A stretch of DNA of 64,000 bases from Tumidithrix helvetica (GCF_965232925.1 NZ_CBDDRA010000016.1:62001-126000); one strand, 5' to 3'; positions 26,838 to 35,442 are shown, numbered from the stretch's first letter. Made by a program: numbers and translations. Notes: generated by a model from the letters alone, not told the origin.

Positions 26838-27212
26838 TTACTTTTTAGGCTTGGCTTCAAGGGCTGCTTTGAAGGCGGCGAGGAAGACTTCAACAAAATC
26901 ATTTTTGGCGATTTTTTTGATCGCTTCAAATGCACCTGCTGTAAGCGCAGCAACTAATCGATCTTTAAGCGTTGGCTTCTTTTCTATCTCTTTCAGTGCA
27001 GTGGCAGTGATGATTTCTTTGCCTGCTTCGCTGGTGGGATCGGAAATTTGTGGAACGATTCCTTGCAGTAGTTCGTCGAGTTCGATCGCTAGTTGTTGGG
27101 TGTCGGGGTCATCTATACCGTAGTAGTTATTTTGCGTGCCGATGTTGTCGCCTGTGACGGTTTGATCGCCTGCGATGACTTGTCCTACGGGGGCGTTGAA
27201 GTTAAAGGTCAT
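26838..27212 (-). CDS. small protein with Gly/Asn/Thr-rich N-terminus, associated with the NACHT gene
   Basis: A 124-residue protein not assigned to a named family. Residues 1-30 are a low-complexity G/D/N/T/Q-rich segment (PVGQVIAGDQTVTGDNIGTQ) of the sort found at the ends of cyanobacterial NLR-associated proteins. Residues 35-110 are helical. The C-terminus (GAFEAIKKIAKNDFVEVFLA) resembles the end of the NACHT-HEAT protein encoded 800 bases upstream (EIAKHYAENSVFLKAG). It has no signal peptide or membrane helix. The shared tail suggests a physical or evolutionary link with the NACHT protein. Confidence 0.65.
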   Translation of the reverse strand: MTFNFNAPVGQVIAGDQTVTGDNIGTQNNYYGIDDPDTQQLAIELDELLQGIVPQISDPTSEAGKEIITATALKEIEKKPTLKDRLVAALTAGAFEAIKKIAKNDFVEVFLAAFKAALEAKPKK

Positions 27213-27266
27213 ATTTTTCTTACTGGGTAATGTTTAGTGGTTAGTTTTGTTACAGGAGATAGCCGT

Positions 27267-27599
27267 CTAAGCCACACCATAGCCTGTATAGGGTCTTTTG
27301 TAGGGAGGATGTAAGCCCAGCACAATGTCTTCTTTGGGAATACCAAACTCTAGTAACTCTTGTCCTATGTCAATATCAGTTGTATTTTGCTGTAGCCAGA
27401 TCTTTCCATCTTTGATGTCAAAATGCAGAACAGTATGATAGACCCGCTTCAAACCTTTCCAGCCCACACGCATCAGTTGATAGCGATCGCGCACGGTGTC
27501 AAAAATCAACTCATTCTGTACACCGTCTTGAGTTTTAAAATGACTATGCCTTTCCAAAAGATTTTGAATGTATAAACGGTAATTTTCTAGTTTATCCAT
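27267..27599 (-). CDS. xisI: XisI-family protein
   Basis: A 110-residue full-length XisI: MDKLENYRLYIQNLLERH, ELIFDTVRDRYQL, VYHTVLHFDI and LEFGIPKEDIVLGLHPP. XisI is required with XisH and XisF for fdxN element excision in Anabaena, but most genomes with xisHI have no such element and the wider role is unknown. Its start overlaps the xisH stop by 13 bases, so the pair is coupled. Confidence 0.93.
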   Translation of the reverse strand: MDKLENYRLYIQNLLERHSHFKTQDGVQNELIFDTVRDRYQLMRVGWKGLKRVYHTVLHFDIKDGKIWLQQNTTDIDIGQELLEFGIPKEDIVLGLHPPYKRPYTGYGVA

Positions 27600-28003
27600 T
27601 TGACTATCTCCTCAGCGATGGGTTCATAAACAATCAGCTTTAATTGATACCGCTCGATCGATGCTTGGGCAAAGCGGCTTTGAAAAAATGTTTCATAGGC
27701 ATCTAGGGGAATTGCTAAATAAAGTTGGCGATCGGGTTCATTAACTTCTAGCATGATTCTATAGTTGAGAAATTGTCCCAGTGCTGTATGAAAGTCGCTA
27801 ATGGCAGATGTACTGATAAAGCTTTTAATTTCAACCGCAATTTTTTGTTGGTCTCGTTCGGCAGCAATTAAGCGCTCCGCAGCTAAGTCAATCTTAACTT
27901 TAACTTCTTCCCATTCCAGTTCTAGTGGATCGTCAGTTATTTGCCAATGGTCTTTTTCTAACCCTCGTCTAACTGCATCGTGAAACAGATCTTTTGCTGA
28001 CAT
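27587..28003 (-). CDS. xisH: XisH-family protein, PD-(D/E)XK nuclease-like
   Basis: A 138-residue protein starting MSAKDLFHDAVRRGLEKD, characteristic of XisH. D39 in KIDLAAER with E58 and K60 in VEIKSF fit the D-(x)n-ExK metal site of the PD-(D/E)XK nuclease fold. It is followed by xisI (13-base overlap) and preceded by the NACHT-HEAT gene, whose stop lies only nine bases upstream, so the three genes are probably co-transcribed. Confidence 0.93.
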   Translation of the reverse strand: MSAKDLFHDAVRRGLEKDHWQITDDPLELEWEEVKVKIDLAAERLIAAERDQQKIAVEIKSFISTSAISDFHTALGQFLNYRIMLEVNEPDRQLYLAIPLDAYETFFQSRFAQASIERYQLKLIVYEPIAEEIVKWIN

Positions 28004-28012
28004 TTTACTTTT

Positions 28013-31000
28013 TTACTCTTCATCGGCGCTAAATCCATCAAGGAAGGCGACTCCAGCTTTGAGAAATACGCTGTTTTCGGCATAATGTTTGGCGATTTCG
28101 CTAATTGTGGCTTTACCGCCATTTAGCCAGCGTTCAGGGTTGAGGAGTTGCTGACGGAAAGTCGTCCATCTATGTGGTTGGTTGTTTTGAATTTCTTTAA
28201 ATTCTGCTTCGATAATGTCTTTGGCTTCGGCTTCAGTTGCAGTGGGATGATCTTTTTGCAAGTTGGCGAGAACTTGCACGATCTCGTTTATTGTCTGTAG
28301 CAAGGCTGGATCGTTGGCATATTTTTTGGCAATGACTTCGCCTGAGTTGTTTTCAATATATTGGATAACTTCTGCGTTGAAATTGCTTTTTCTAGTTTCT
28401 GGCATGGTTTTAAGGGTTTGATGGATTTCTTGTAATATTCTCTCTACAGGATTAGCACGATTTTCTGTTTCCTGCAAAGGTGTTTGGGCTATGTCGTAGT
28501 TGTAGTATTTGCATCGGGCTTGGATGGCGGTGATGACTGAGAGGGCTTGTTGGCTGGCTTCTGTGGGGATGAGGGTGAGGAGGTGGGGGAGTTGTTGGGT
28601 GAGGGTGGGTAAGTTGCGATCGGATTCAGCAATATTGTCCAAAGCCTCTATTACATTCCTAAATACGGAATCATTTGAATCTTTGAGAGCTAGTAGTATG
28701 AGATGGTCAACTGCTTTATCATTGCCAATCTTGCCCAAAGCAACTGCTGCATTCCTACGTACAGAATCATTTGAATCTTTGAGAGCACGTATGAGAGGGT
28801 AAACTGCTTTGTCGCCACCAATATTACCCAAAGCCTCTGCTGCTACCTCACGCATATAATCATTTAAATCTTTGATACCTAGTAGTATGAGAGCGTCAAC
28901 TGCTTTTTCACTGCCAATCTTGCCCAAAGCATTTGCTGTATTTCTACGTACAAAATAATTTGAATCTTTGAGAGCAAGTATGAGAGCGTCAACTGCTTTT
29001 TCACTGCCAATCTTACCCAAAACCTCTGCGGTATTCCTACGTACATAATCATTTGAATCTTTGAGAGCAAGTATGAGAGCGTCAACTGCTTTTTCACTGC
29101 CAATCTTACCCAAAACCTCTGCGGCATTCTCACGTACAGAATCAGTTGAATCTTTAAGCACTTGAATGAGAAGTTCGACCACTTTTTCACTGCCAAGCTT
29201 GCCCAAAGCATCTGCTGCATCCCCACGTACAAAATAATTTGAATCTTTGAGCGCTTGAATGAGCGGTTCGACCACTTTTTCACTGCCAAGCTTGCCCAAA
29301 GCATTTGCTGTATTTCTACGTACAAAATAATTTGAATCTTTGAGAGCAAGTATGAGAGCGTCAACTGCTTTTTCACTGCCAAGCTTGCCCAAAGCATTTG
29401 CTGNATTNCTACGTACANAATNATTTGAATCTTTGAGAGCAAGTATGAGAGCGTCAACTGCTTTTTCACTGCCAATCTTACCCAAAACCTCTGCGGCATT
29501 CTCACGTACAGAATCAGTTGAATCTTTGAGCACTTGAATGAGCAGTTCGACCACTTTTTCACTGCCAAGCTTGCCCAAAGCATTTGCTGCATTCCTACGT
29601 ACATAATCATTTGAATCTTTGAGAGCACGTATGAGAGGGGCAACTGCAAAATTTGATTTTGTTTCAATAAAAAGCTCGATCGCCGACACTTGAGGAATTT
29701 TCCATTCTTCTATTTCCCGAATCAACACTCCAAAAGTTTTCTCTTGAAATCCATACTTCACCGCCCCAGCCAACCTCGCCCCCAACCGCAAATCCACCTC
29801 CAGCGCCAGCCTTACCACCCGCACTGCCTGCTCCTCACCCTCCACCAACTCCAACATCAACGCCAAAGGTTCTGTCCATTTCAAATAATTGAGATAGACC
29901 TGCTGTAACCGCCCATCACTCAAACTCGGCAACAGCCCCAACAACCACTCCGCCGCATAATATTCCTGAATCAACTGATGCCGAAACTCAATGCGGTCAT
30001 TGCTAATCTGAATCAAATGATGCTTCAGCAAATCCTCTAGCCACCGCACCGCGCAATCGTCCGCAAACTCTACTTTCCCTTGCAAAAACTCCACCAAAAA
30101 CTGCTCCGCATCCCGCCGCGAAATCGCCACCTGCAATTCCGTCAGATTTTCGCCGCAGGTCATCTTAAAGGCTAAATACTGCAACAACCGCCCCCACCAT
30201 GCCCGCGAATCCTTCGATAGCGTCACATCCTGCTTAATTCTGTCGCCATAACCCACCGTAAAGGCACGAAACACCATACCCAAATTCGGCGGAATCTGTT
30301 CCGATCGCTGAAACAACGAACAAAGCATCCATAACAACAAAGGCGTTTGCCCAAACTCCCGCAACCGTCCCGACAACTGCCGCAACAACCTCTCCCCCTG
30401 CGTCGGCAAATACGCCATCACAAACTGCTGCATCTGCGGCTCCGTCAAAGGCTGCATCTCTAGCCGCTTCGCAATCCCTAAATCCCCACCCGCACTCAAC
30501 TCCCGTGTCGTAAAAATCATCGGGCAAGTCTTTTGATAAAGCTCCCGAAATTGATTCACCTGAGCGCGACCGCGATCCGATGGCAGCTCATTCACCCCAT
30601 CCACCAGCAGTAAAAAACGCCCCTGACGCAATAGATTTTCAATCGCCGACACATCCAAATCCAAAGTAGGATCGTGTGTCAAAATAAACGCCCGAATCCG
30701 CTCAATTACCGAAGACTCATTCGCCTCAGATGGCAAATACCGCAACTCCACCAGTACGGGGATTTTCGCTTGGCGATCCTCAAGAGATTTTTGGGATTCC
30801 TCCAACAACAGCCTTGCTAAAGCCGTTGACTTTCCCGATCCCGGTCGCCCCACCAGTAACACATGCTCCGCTGCATATTTGCAGATCCCTTCCAGCACAG
30901 GCAACCGTTCTATTTTTTCTTTTTTCTCTTGCTTATCCCGATCTTGCTCAAATTCCCGCCCTTGTTCTTGCTGCTGTACAGTCTGCACCATTAAGCCAAA

Positions 31001-31147
31001 ATCAAAAAAAGCAGGTGCAATCTGCTCGCGTTCCACCCGTTGCGATTCCCGACCTGTCGCATCCGTCAGCGTATACAAGCACCACCATTGCCTGTATCGA
31101 TCGACAACAGTCCTTAAATAAGTCTCAAAACTAATCTCTACACTCAT
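28013..31147 (-). CDS. NACHT NTPase with HEAT-repeat array (NLR-like)
   Basis: A 1044-residue STAND-type ATPase. Residues 1-90 are a helical, charged N-terminus without a recognised effector. The NACHT domain begins near residue 94 with P-loop G100-S107 (GRPGSGKS) and Walker B LLLVDGVNELPSD (D183), followed by ARREL-like FTTRELSAGG and the winged-helix region. Residues about 510-850 are eleven HEAT units of 31-32 residues, several almost identical. The C-terminal 180 residues are helical and end in a segment also found in the small protein at 26838. Bacterial NACHT proteins include antiphage sensors (bNACHT). The assembly contains four N bases inside the repeat array (29404-29422), giving undefined residues. 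The gene heads an all-minus-strand island with xisHI and toxin-antitoxin genes. Confidence 0.9.
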   Translation of the reverse strand: MSVEISFETYLRTVVDRYRQWWCLYTLTDATGRESQRVEREQIAPAFFDFGLMVQTVQQQEQGREFEQDRDKQEKKEKIERLPVLEGICKYAAEHVLLVGRPGSGKSTALARLLLEESQKSLEDRQAKIPVLVELRYLPSEANESSVIERIRAFILTHDPTLDLDVSAIENLLRQGRFLLLVDGVNELPSDRGRAQVNQFRELYQKTCPMIFTTRELSAGGDLGIAKRLEMQPLTEPQMQQFVMAYLPTQGERLLRQLSGRLREFGQTPLLLWMLCSLFQRSEQIPPNLGMVFRAFTVGYGDRIKQDVTLSKDSRAWWGRLLQYLAFKMTCGENLTELQVAISRRDAEQFLVEFLQGKVEFADDCAVRWLEDLLKHHLIQISNDRIEFRHQLIQEYYAAEWLLGLLPSLSDGRLQQVYLNYLKWTEPLALMLELVEGEEQAVRVVRLALEVDLRLGARLAGAVKYGFQEKTFGVLIREIEEWKIPQVSAIELFIETKSNFAVAPLIRALKDSNDYVRRNAANALGKLGSEKVVELLIQVLKDSTDSVRENAAEVLGKIGSEKAVDALILALKDSNXXVRXNXANALGKLGSEKAVDALILALKDSNYFVRRNTANALGKLGSEKVVEPLIQALKDSNYFVRGDAADALGKLGSEKVVELLIQVLKDSTDSVRENAAEVLGKIGSEKAVDALILALKDSNDYVRRNTAEVLGKIGSEKAVDALILALKDSNYFVRRNTANALGKIGSEKAVDALILLGIKDLNDYMREVAAEALGNIGGDKAVYPLIRALKDSNDSVRRNAAVALGKIGNDKAVDHLILLALKDSNDSVFRNVIEALDNIAESDRNLPTLTQQLPHLLTLIPTEASQQALSVITAIQARCKYYNYDIAQTPLQETENRANPVERILQEIHQTLKTMPETRKSNFNAEVIQYIENNSGEVIAKKYANDPALLQTINEIVQVLANLQKDHPTATEAEAKDIIEAEFKEIQNNQPHRWTTFRQQLLNPERWLNGGKATISEIAKHYAENSVFLKAGVAFLDGFSADEE
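28630..29655. repeat. 93-bp tandem repeats encoding HEAT units
   Basis: About eleven units of 93 bases (31 codons; two units have 32) with the motif LKDSNxxVRxNxAxxLGKxGSEKxV. Two non-adjacent units (STDSVREN type) are almost identical, and several neighbours differ at few bases, indicating recent duplication or gene conversion. Ambiguous bases at 29404, 29408, 29418 and 29422 fall in one unit, so the true copy number may differ. Confidence 0.9.
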
Positions 31148-31334
31148 GCGTAAGCTGTAGCGGCGGGGATATTGATGTATATCTTAACCGTTTCAGTCAG
31201 ATTTCAGAACGATTTGTATGACTTTTTCCTTAAATCCCTGCTTGTTGAAATATTTACTGAAATCGCTTCCCTGCCGCAGCTCGCGTACCCCCAGATTATC
31301 GATTTTGTGAGAAGTTCACCCCACCCAACAAAAA

Positions 31335-31407
31335 CTCCCCCCTACAAAAAGTAGGCTGGGGAGAACTCACTTGTCCCCCTTTCGTAAGGGGGATGCCCGA
31401 TAGGGCA
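31335..31407. repeat. cluster of G/C-run hairpins
   Basis: Three successive inverted repeats: an imperfect CTCCCCC...GGGGAG stem (31335-31363), CCCCCTT-tcgt-AAGGGGG (31375-31392) and TGCCC-gata-GGGCA (31394-31407). This composition is typical of short dispersed cyanobacterial intergenic repeats. It is followed by GAAATCCTTATCCCGAACT, related to the MITE ends at 21919 and 22060. The remainder of the 31148-31480 gap has no gene. Confidence 0.5.
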
Positions 31408-31480
31408 GGGGGATCAAACCCCTCGCTTTCAGCAAGTCGGCTTGCTTTGTTCCGAAATCCTTATCCCGAACTGATATTAC

Positions 31481-32872
31481 CTAAGAATTTGCCAAGCCCT
31501 GTTGATAGGCAACCTGCTGGACTGCCGATGCCACCACCTTAGAGACCCTCGGATCGAATACCGAAGGGATGATGAAATCGGGAGCTAGTTCGCTACTGCT
31601 AACTAAAGAAGCGATCGCTTGGGCAGCGGCTAGATTCATCTCAGTGGTAATACGTTTGACTCTGGCATCCAACGCACCTCTAAAGATACCAGGGAACGCC
31701 AAGACATTATTGATTTGGTTGGCATAATCGCTGCGTCCCGTTGCCATCACTGCCACATCATTTTCCACCAGTTCGGGTTGAATTTCAGGTGTGGGGTTTG
31801 CCATCGCAAAGACAATGCGATCTTCAGCCATGCTGCGAACCATTTCAGGCGAAAGGGCTTTCGCGACGCTCAGACCGACAAACACATCGGCTCCCTTGAT
31901 GGTTTCCGCAAGGCTGCCTGCTTTTTCGCTGGCAAATTCTAGCTTCTCAGGCGATAGATTGGGACGATCCGTAGAAATGCAACCTTGGGAATCGCACATT
32001 TGAATGTTTGCCGCACCTGCCTTGCGGAGAAGCCTTGCCACAGCAATTCCCGAAGCACCCGCTCCATTCATCACAATGCGAACCTTCTCAATCGGCTTGT
32101 TGACGACCTTGAGTGCGTTGAGCATCGCTGCCACCACCACGATCGCAGTTCCATGCTGATCGTCATGAAACACAGGAATGTCTAGTTCTTCGCGCAGGCG
32201 TTTTTCGACTTCAAAGCAGCGAGGCGCACTGATGTCTTCTAAATTGACGCCACCAAAGGTAGGTGCGAGAAACTTCACGGTTTGGACAATTTCATCGACG
32301 TCTTGGGTAGCAAGGCAAATGGGGAAGGCATCTAGGTCAGCGAATTGTTTAAACAGCATCGCTTTGCCTTCCATGACGGGCATTGCAGCTTCAGGTCCAA
32401 TATTGCCTAGACCTAAAACAGCACTACCATCGGTGACAACGGCGATCGTGTTGCACTTAATCGTATAGTCGTAGGCTTTGCTCTTGTCCGCCGCGATCGC
32501 CATGCAAATTCTGCCCACACCGGGAGTATAGACCATTGCCAGATCGTCTTGTCCCTTGACTGGAATTTTAGAGTGAATGCTGATTTTGCCACCTTGGTGG
32601 AGATTGAACGTGCGATCGTGCACGTCAATAAATCGCACATCCTGAATTTCCTTAACCACCTTGACGAGTTCTTCTTCGTGCTCGGAACTGTAAGCGTTTA
32701 CCGTAATGTCACGCACAGAAATCTTACGCGTCTGCTGAATCAGATCGATTTGACCGAGATTCCCCCCGGCATCGGCTAAGGCTTTGATCACTGAAGACAA
32801 CATTCCTGCTCGGTTGGGCAGTTGCACTCTGATAGTAAGACTAAAACTGGGGTTGGGGGTAAGTTGTTGCAT
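31481..32872 (-). CDS. malic enzyme with N-terminal ACT domain
   Basis: Oxidative decarboxylation of malate to pyruvate with NAD(P). From the ATG at 32872 the protein has 463 residues: an ACT domain at about 5-80 (RVQLPNRAGMLSSVIKALADAGG), then the malic-enzyme core with YTPGVGRICMAI, the Lys-containing YDYTIKCNTIAVVTDGSAVLG segment in pieces, metal-binding PVFHDDQHGTA and NAD-binding MNGAGASGIAVA. The frame is open 35 codons farther upstream, but those do not resemble the family. The ACT domain implies allosteric control by an amino acid or similar ligand; the ligand is unknown. It stands alone, divergent from the HAD gene. Confidence 0.92.
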   Translation of the reverse strand: MQQLTPNPSFSLTIRVQLPNRAGMLSSVIKALADAGGNLGQIDLIQQTRKISVRDITVNAYSSEHEEELVKVVKEIQDVRFIDVHDRTFNLHQGGKISIHSKIPVKGQDDLAMVYTPGVGRICMAIAADKSKAYDYTIKCNTIAVVTDGSAVLGLGNIGPEAAMPVMEGKAMLFKQFADLDAFPICLATQDVDEIVQTVKFLAPTFGGVNLEDISAPRCFEVEKRLREELDIPVFHDDQHGTAIVVVAAMLNALKVVNKPIEKVRIVMNGAGASGIAVARLLRKAGAANIQMCDSQGCISTDRPNLSPEKLEFASEKAGSLAETIKGADVFVGLSVAKALSPEMVRSMAEDRIVFAMANPTPEIQPELVENDVAVMATGRSDYANQINNVLAFPGIFRGALDARVKRITTEMNLAAAQAIASLVSSSELAPDFIIPSVFDPRVSKVVASAVQQVAYQQGLANS

Positions 32873-33191
32873 TAGAAATTGTGTACGTTTGAGAGTAGTT
32901 TCCGTTGATATAACAATCCGAATTAATTCATAAGAACTGATGTGGGTTAGGCTTCTTGCCTGACCTTGGACAACCAACTATCCCACAGTTTACAACTAAG
33001 TTAGGATTGTTGCTTGTTTGCACTGAGCCTAAAATACACCATGTCCGCTTAGGATAGGCGTTACAAAAATAACCATACCTCCATCTTTTTTGCCATCTTT
33101 TTGCACAGGTCATCTCTCTGTGTGAATTGTTTTTGATGTAAGATTTATCGGTGCGAATACTTTTTATGAATACCCATAGGAAGCGAAGCAA
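32873..33191. other. divergent intergenic region, malic enzyme / HAD
   Basis: About 320 bases between divergent genes. AT-rich tracts occur, but no repeat, RNA structure or clear promoter pair could be supported. Confidence 0.4.
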
Positions 33192-33725
33192 ATGGAGCCA
33201 GTCGTTCTTTTTCTTGATATTGATGGGGTCGTTAACACAAGTATCAATTCGCGATCGCAACTTCTTGGCACATACCAAGGCAGGGATTTATATGGCAGTC
33301 CATCACCGATGGTGAAGCCTTTCCTACATGATGTGGATCGAGCAAAGCATATCAAACCCATTTGGATGTCTTCGGGTTGGCGAGAACATTCCAATATCTG
33401 GAATCGGTGGGCTGGCATAGCTCCTTGGACGGTGGGCTATCCTATCTCTTTTGAAAAGAGTAGGTATATAACAGGAAAGTACGGCAAACAATTGACACTC
33501 GATGAATTGGAGGATGGCAAAACCATCGCGGTTCTTTATCATGCTGGGAACGCTCCCAAAATCATATGGATTGAAGATGGATTCCCAGAATCTGCCCTTA
33601 CTTGGGCTAAATTAGATACGCGCGTCCATTTAATTAATACTATCCATCCTTCCGATCCATTATTACTGGGAATTCAATCTTGGAATATCGAGTTAATCTT
33701 AAATGCCTTGCGGGCACCTCTATAA
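33192..33725 (+). CDS. HAD-superfamily hydrolase
   Basis: A 177-residue single-domain HAD protein. Motif I is FLDIDGVVNT (D9 nucleophile, D11 acid/base), motif II WMSSGWR, and the distal acidic motif WIEDGF. There is a Lys in APKIIWIEDG. The lack of a large cap domain and the short length fit the small cyanobacterial/actinobacterial HAD group that includes the HAD domain of RNA-repair proteins (HAD_SAK type). Substrate unknown. A GGAAGCGAAG site precedes the start. It ends at a strong inverted repeat shared with the convergent aldo/keto reductase gene. Confidence 0.85.
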   Translation: MEPVVLFLDIDGVVNTSINSRSQLLGTYQGRDLYGSPSPMVKPFLHDVDRAKHIKPIWMSSGWREHSNIWNRWAGIAPWTVGYPISFEKSRYITGKYGKQLTLDELEDGKTIAVLYHAGNAPKIIWIEDGFPESALTWAKLDTRVHLINTIHPSDPLLLGIQSWNIELILNALRAPL

Positions 33726-33731
33726 AAGGAA

Positions 33732-33773
33732 TGGGAAATAAGACCAAGTTCTGGAACTTGGTCTTATTTCCCA
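33732..33773. terminator. 42-bp near-perfect inverted repeat between convergent genes
   Basis: Arms of 20 bases (TGGGAAATAAGACCAAGTTC and its complement) around a 2-base centre form a perfect palindrome between the HAD and aldo/keto reductase stops. It probably terminates both. The T-tract is absent, so the mechanism could be structural only. Confidence 0.75.
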
Positions 33774-33785
33774 ATAACTCCAATA

Positions 33786-34772
33786 TTAACGATTGAGAGA
33801 ACTCATGTTTTGGGCGGGATAGCGATCGCCTGCGGCAACACCTTGGGGCGCGACAGCATCGATGCGGCTCAGATCTTCGGCAGTCAGCGTTACTGTTGCT
33901 GCTCCGATATTTTCTTCCAAATAGGTACGGCGTTTGGTTCCAGGGATGGGAACGATATCCTCGCCTTGAGCCAAGAGCCAAGCTAGCGCCAATTGCCCTG
34001 CGGTAATCCCTTTTTCAACAGCGATCGCTTTTACCTGCTCCACGACTTGCAGATTTTTAACAAAGTTTTCACCTTGAAAGCGCGGCGATCTACGTCGAAA
34101 GTCATCGGGGGCAAAATCATCGGGACTTGCGATCGCACCCGTCAGAAAACCTCTACCTAAAGGACTATAGGGAACAAAGCCAATGCCTAATTCTCGCAAA
34201 GTTGGCAAAATCTCGTCCTCTGGATCGCGACTCCAAAGAGAATATTCCGTTTGTAATGCCGAAATGGGATGGATAGCTTGGGCGCGGCGAATCGTTGCGG
34301 GTGCAGCTTCTGACAAGCCGAGATACCTGACCTTTCCCTGTTGGACTAATTCTGCCATTGCGCCAACGGTTTCTTCGATCGGTACGGTGACATCCACGCG
34401 GTGTTGATAATAGAGGTCGATGACATCAACGCCCAAACGCTGTAACGAGGCATCGCAAGCCTGACGCACATATTCGGGTTTGCCGCTAATGCCTAGCCAG
34501 CCGCCATCAGCACTGCGGACATTGCCAAATTTGGTAGCTAAGACGACGCGATCGCGTCGGTCGTTAATCGCTTTCCCAACCAGTTGTTCGTTCGTGAAAG
34601 GTCCATACATGTCTGCGGTATCGATGAAGTTAACGCCAAGGTCTAGGGCAAGATGAATCGTGGCGATCGCCTCTTGTTCGTCTCCACTGCCATAAAACTC
34701 AGACATTCCCATACAGCCAAGACCGAGTTCGGAAACCTCTAGTCCTTGATTACCCAGTTTTCTCAATTTCAT
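33786..34772 (-). CDS. aldo/keto reductase
   Basis: NADPH-dependent carbonyl reductase of the AKR family, 328 residues. MKLRKLGNQGLEVSELGLGCMG is the canonical start by pattern; the catalytic tetrad is visible as Asp and Tyr in FIDTADMYG, Lys in LATKFG and His in LYYQHRVD. GYVPYSPLGRG-like FVPYSPLGRGFLTG and PIPGTKRRTYLEEN bind the cofactor. Substrate is unknown; the subgroup (YakC/YhdN-like) often handles aldehydes. It lies 38 bases after the merR-like gene on the same strand and is probably controlled by it. Confidence 0.92.
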   Translation of the reverse strand: MKLRKLGNQGLEVSELGLGCMGMSEFYGSGDEQEAIATIHLALDLGVNFIDTADMYGPFTNEQLVGKAINDRRDRVVLATKFGNVRSADGGWLGISGKPEYVRQACDASLQRLGVDVIDLYYQHRVDVTVPIEETVGAMAELVQQGKVRYLGLSEAAPATIRRAQAIHPISALQTEYSLWSRDPEDEILPTLRELGIGFVPYSPLGRGFLTGAIASPDDFAPDDFRRRSPRFQGENFVKNLQVVEQVKAIAVEKGITAGQLALAWLLAQGEDIVPIPGTKRRTYLEENIGAATVTLTAEDLSRIDAVAPQGVAAGDRYPAQNMSSLNR

Positions 34773-34810
34773 GGATTGACTCCTTTAGTTATTTTCTCAA
34801 GATTTTAGGG

Positions 34811-35404
34811 TTAGGACGAACGATGCTTCGTGTCGCCCATCCTAGCATTTGGATTGTTGTTCGAGCGTTGCAATTGTTCGATTAGCTTGGATATACTAGC
34901 TGGATCGAGATGTTCGATTAATTTTTGTGCGGCAATTTCTGGATCTAAGGGCAGGTGAATTGAACGATCGATCGTTCCTCCTCGAACCATTGCCATATAA
35001 GTCGGAAGTTGATAGGATTCTGCTTCGCTAGTAATCTTCTTTTCCTCCAGTTCCTTGTAGTACGCAATTTTCTTGCGAATTACTTCAAGGCTGTGATTCA
35101 GTTCTTGCTGGCTAGCAGTCACCACATCGTAATGCTCTTCCAATAGCAATCGTCTTTGGTGTGCCGAAGAAATTCCCTGTCGGCGTAGCTCCGCGAACTG
35201 CTGCATCTGGCGGATAGGCATTTTCGTAGCGCGAAGCTTGGTCAGAAATCTGACACAGTCCAGATCGTAATTTGTAAATGTACGATACCCACTCCGATCA
35301 CGAGCGATCGGATCGAGAAGATGCATGCGTTCGTAGTAGCGCAATGTATGCGTACTTATGCCTGTCTCTTCTGCCGCTTCTTGAATCGTAAATGTCCTTT
35401 CCAT
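34811..35404 (-). CDS. MerR-family transcriptional regulator
   Basis: A 197-residue regulator. The winged helix-turn-helix starts at once (MERTFTIQEAAEETGISTHTLRYYER by pattern, then GYRTFTNYDLDCVRFL), followed by a dimerisation coiled coil around residues 80-120. It has no cysteines in the C-terminal sensor region, so a metal sensor is unlikely. The ATG at 35404 is preferred over one at 35458, which would lie upstream of the promoter. That promoter has the 19-bp spacing and central palindrome that MerR proteins act on, so autoregulation is likely; the aldo/keto reductase downstream is the likely target. Confidence 0.92.
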   Translation of the reverse strand: MERTFTIQEAAEETGISTHTLRYYERMHLLDPIARDRSGYRTFTNYDLDCVRFLTKLRATKMPIRQMQQFAELRRQGISSAHQRRLLLEEHYDVVTASQQELNHSLEVIRKKIAYYKELEEKKITSEAESYQLPTYMAMVRGGTIDRSIHLPLDPEIAAQKLIEHLDPASISKLIEQLQRSNNNPNARMGDTKHRSS

Positions 35405-35411
35405 AAAACTA

Positions 35412-35442
35412 ACTCTAAACCTTAGAGTGCACTCTAAGTCAA
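35412..35442 (-). promoter_or_regulatory. MerR-type promoter with 19-bp spacer and palindromic operator
   Basis: On the minus strand a -35 TTGACT (35442-35437) and -10 TAGAGT (35417-35412) are separated by exactly 19 bases. The palindrome CTTAGAGTGCACTCTAAG (35421-35438) fills the spacer. The -10 ends only seven bases before the ATG at 35404, implying a leaderless transcript. Confidence 0.85.

Noticed and set aside
28630..29655. regular repeats that might be a CRISPR array
   Set aside because: The 93-bp units encode HEAT helices in frame with the NACHT gene and have no unique spacers.
28879..29667. 262-codon frame within the NACHT HEAT array
   Set aside because: It is another reading frame of the 93-bp repeats, which stay open because each unit lacks stops in that frame; not an independent gene.
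33640..33981. 113-codon minus-strand frame at the AKR/HAD junction
   Set aside because: Cys/Arg-rich translation covering the palindrome; overlaps the true aldo/keto reductase.
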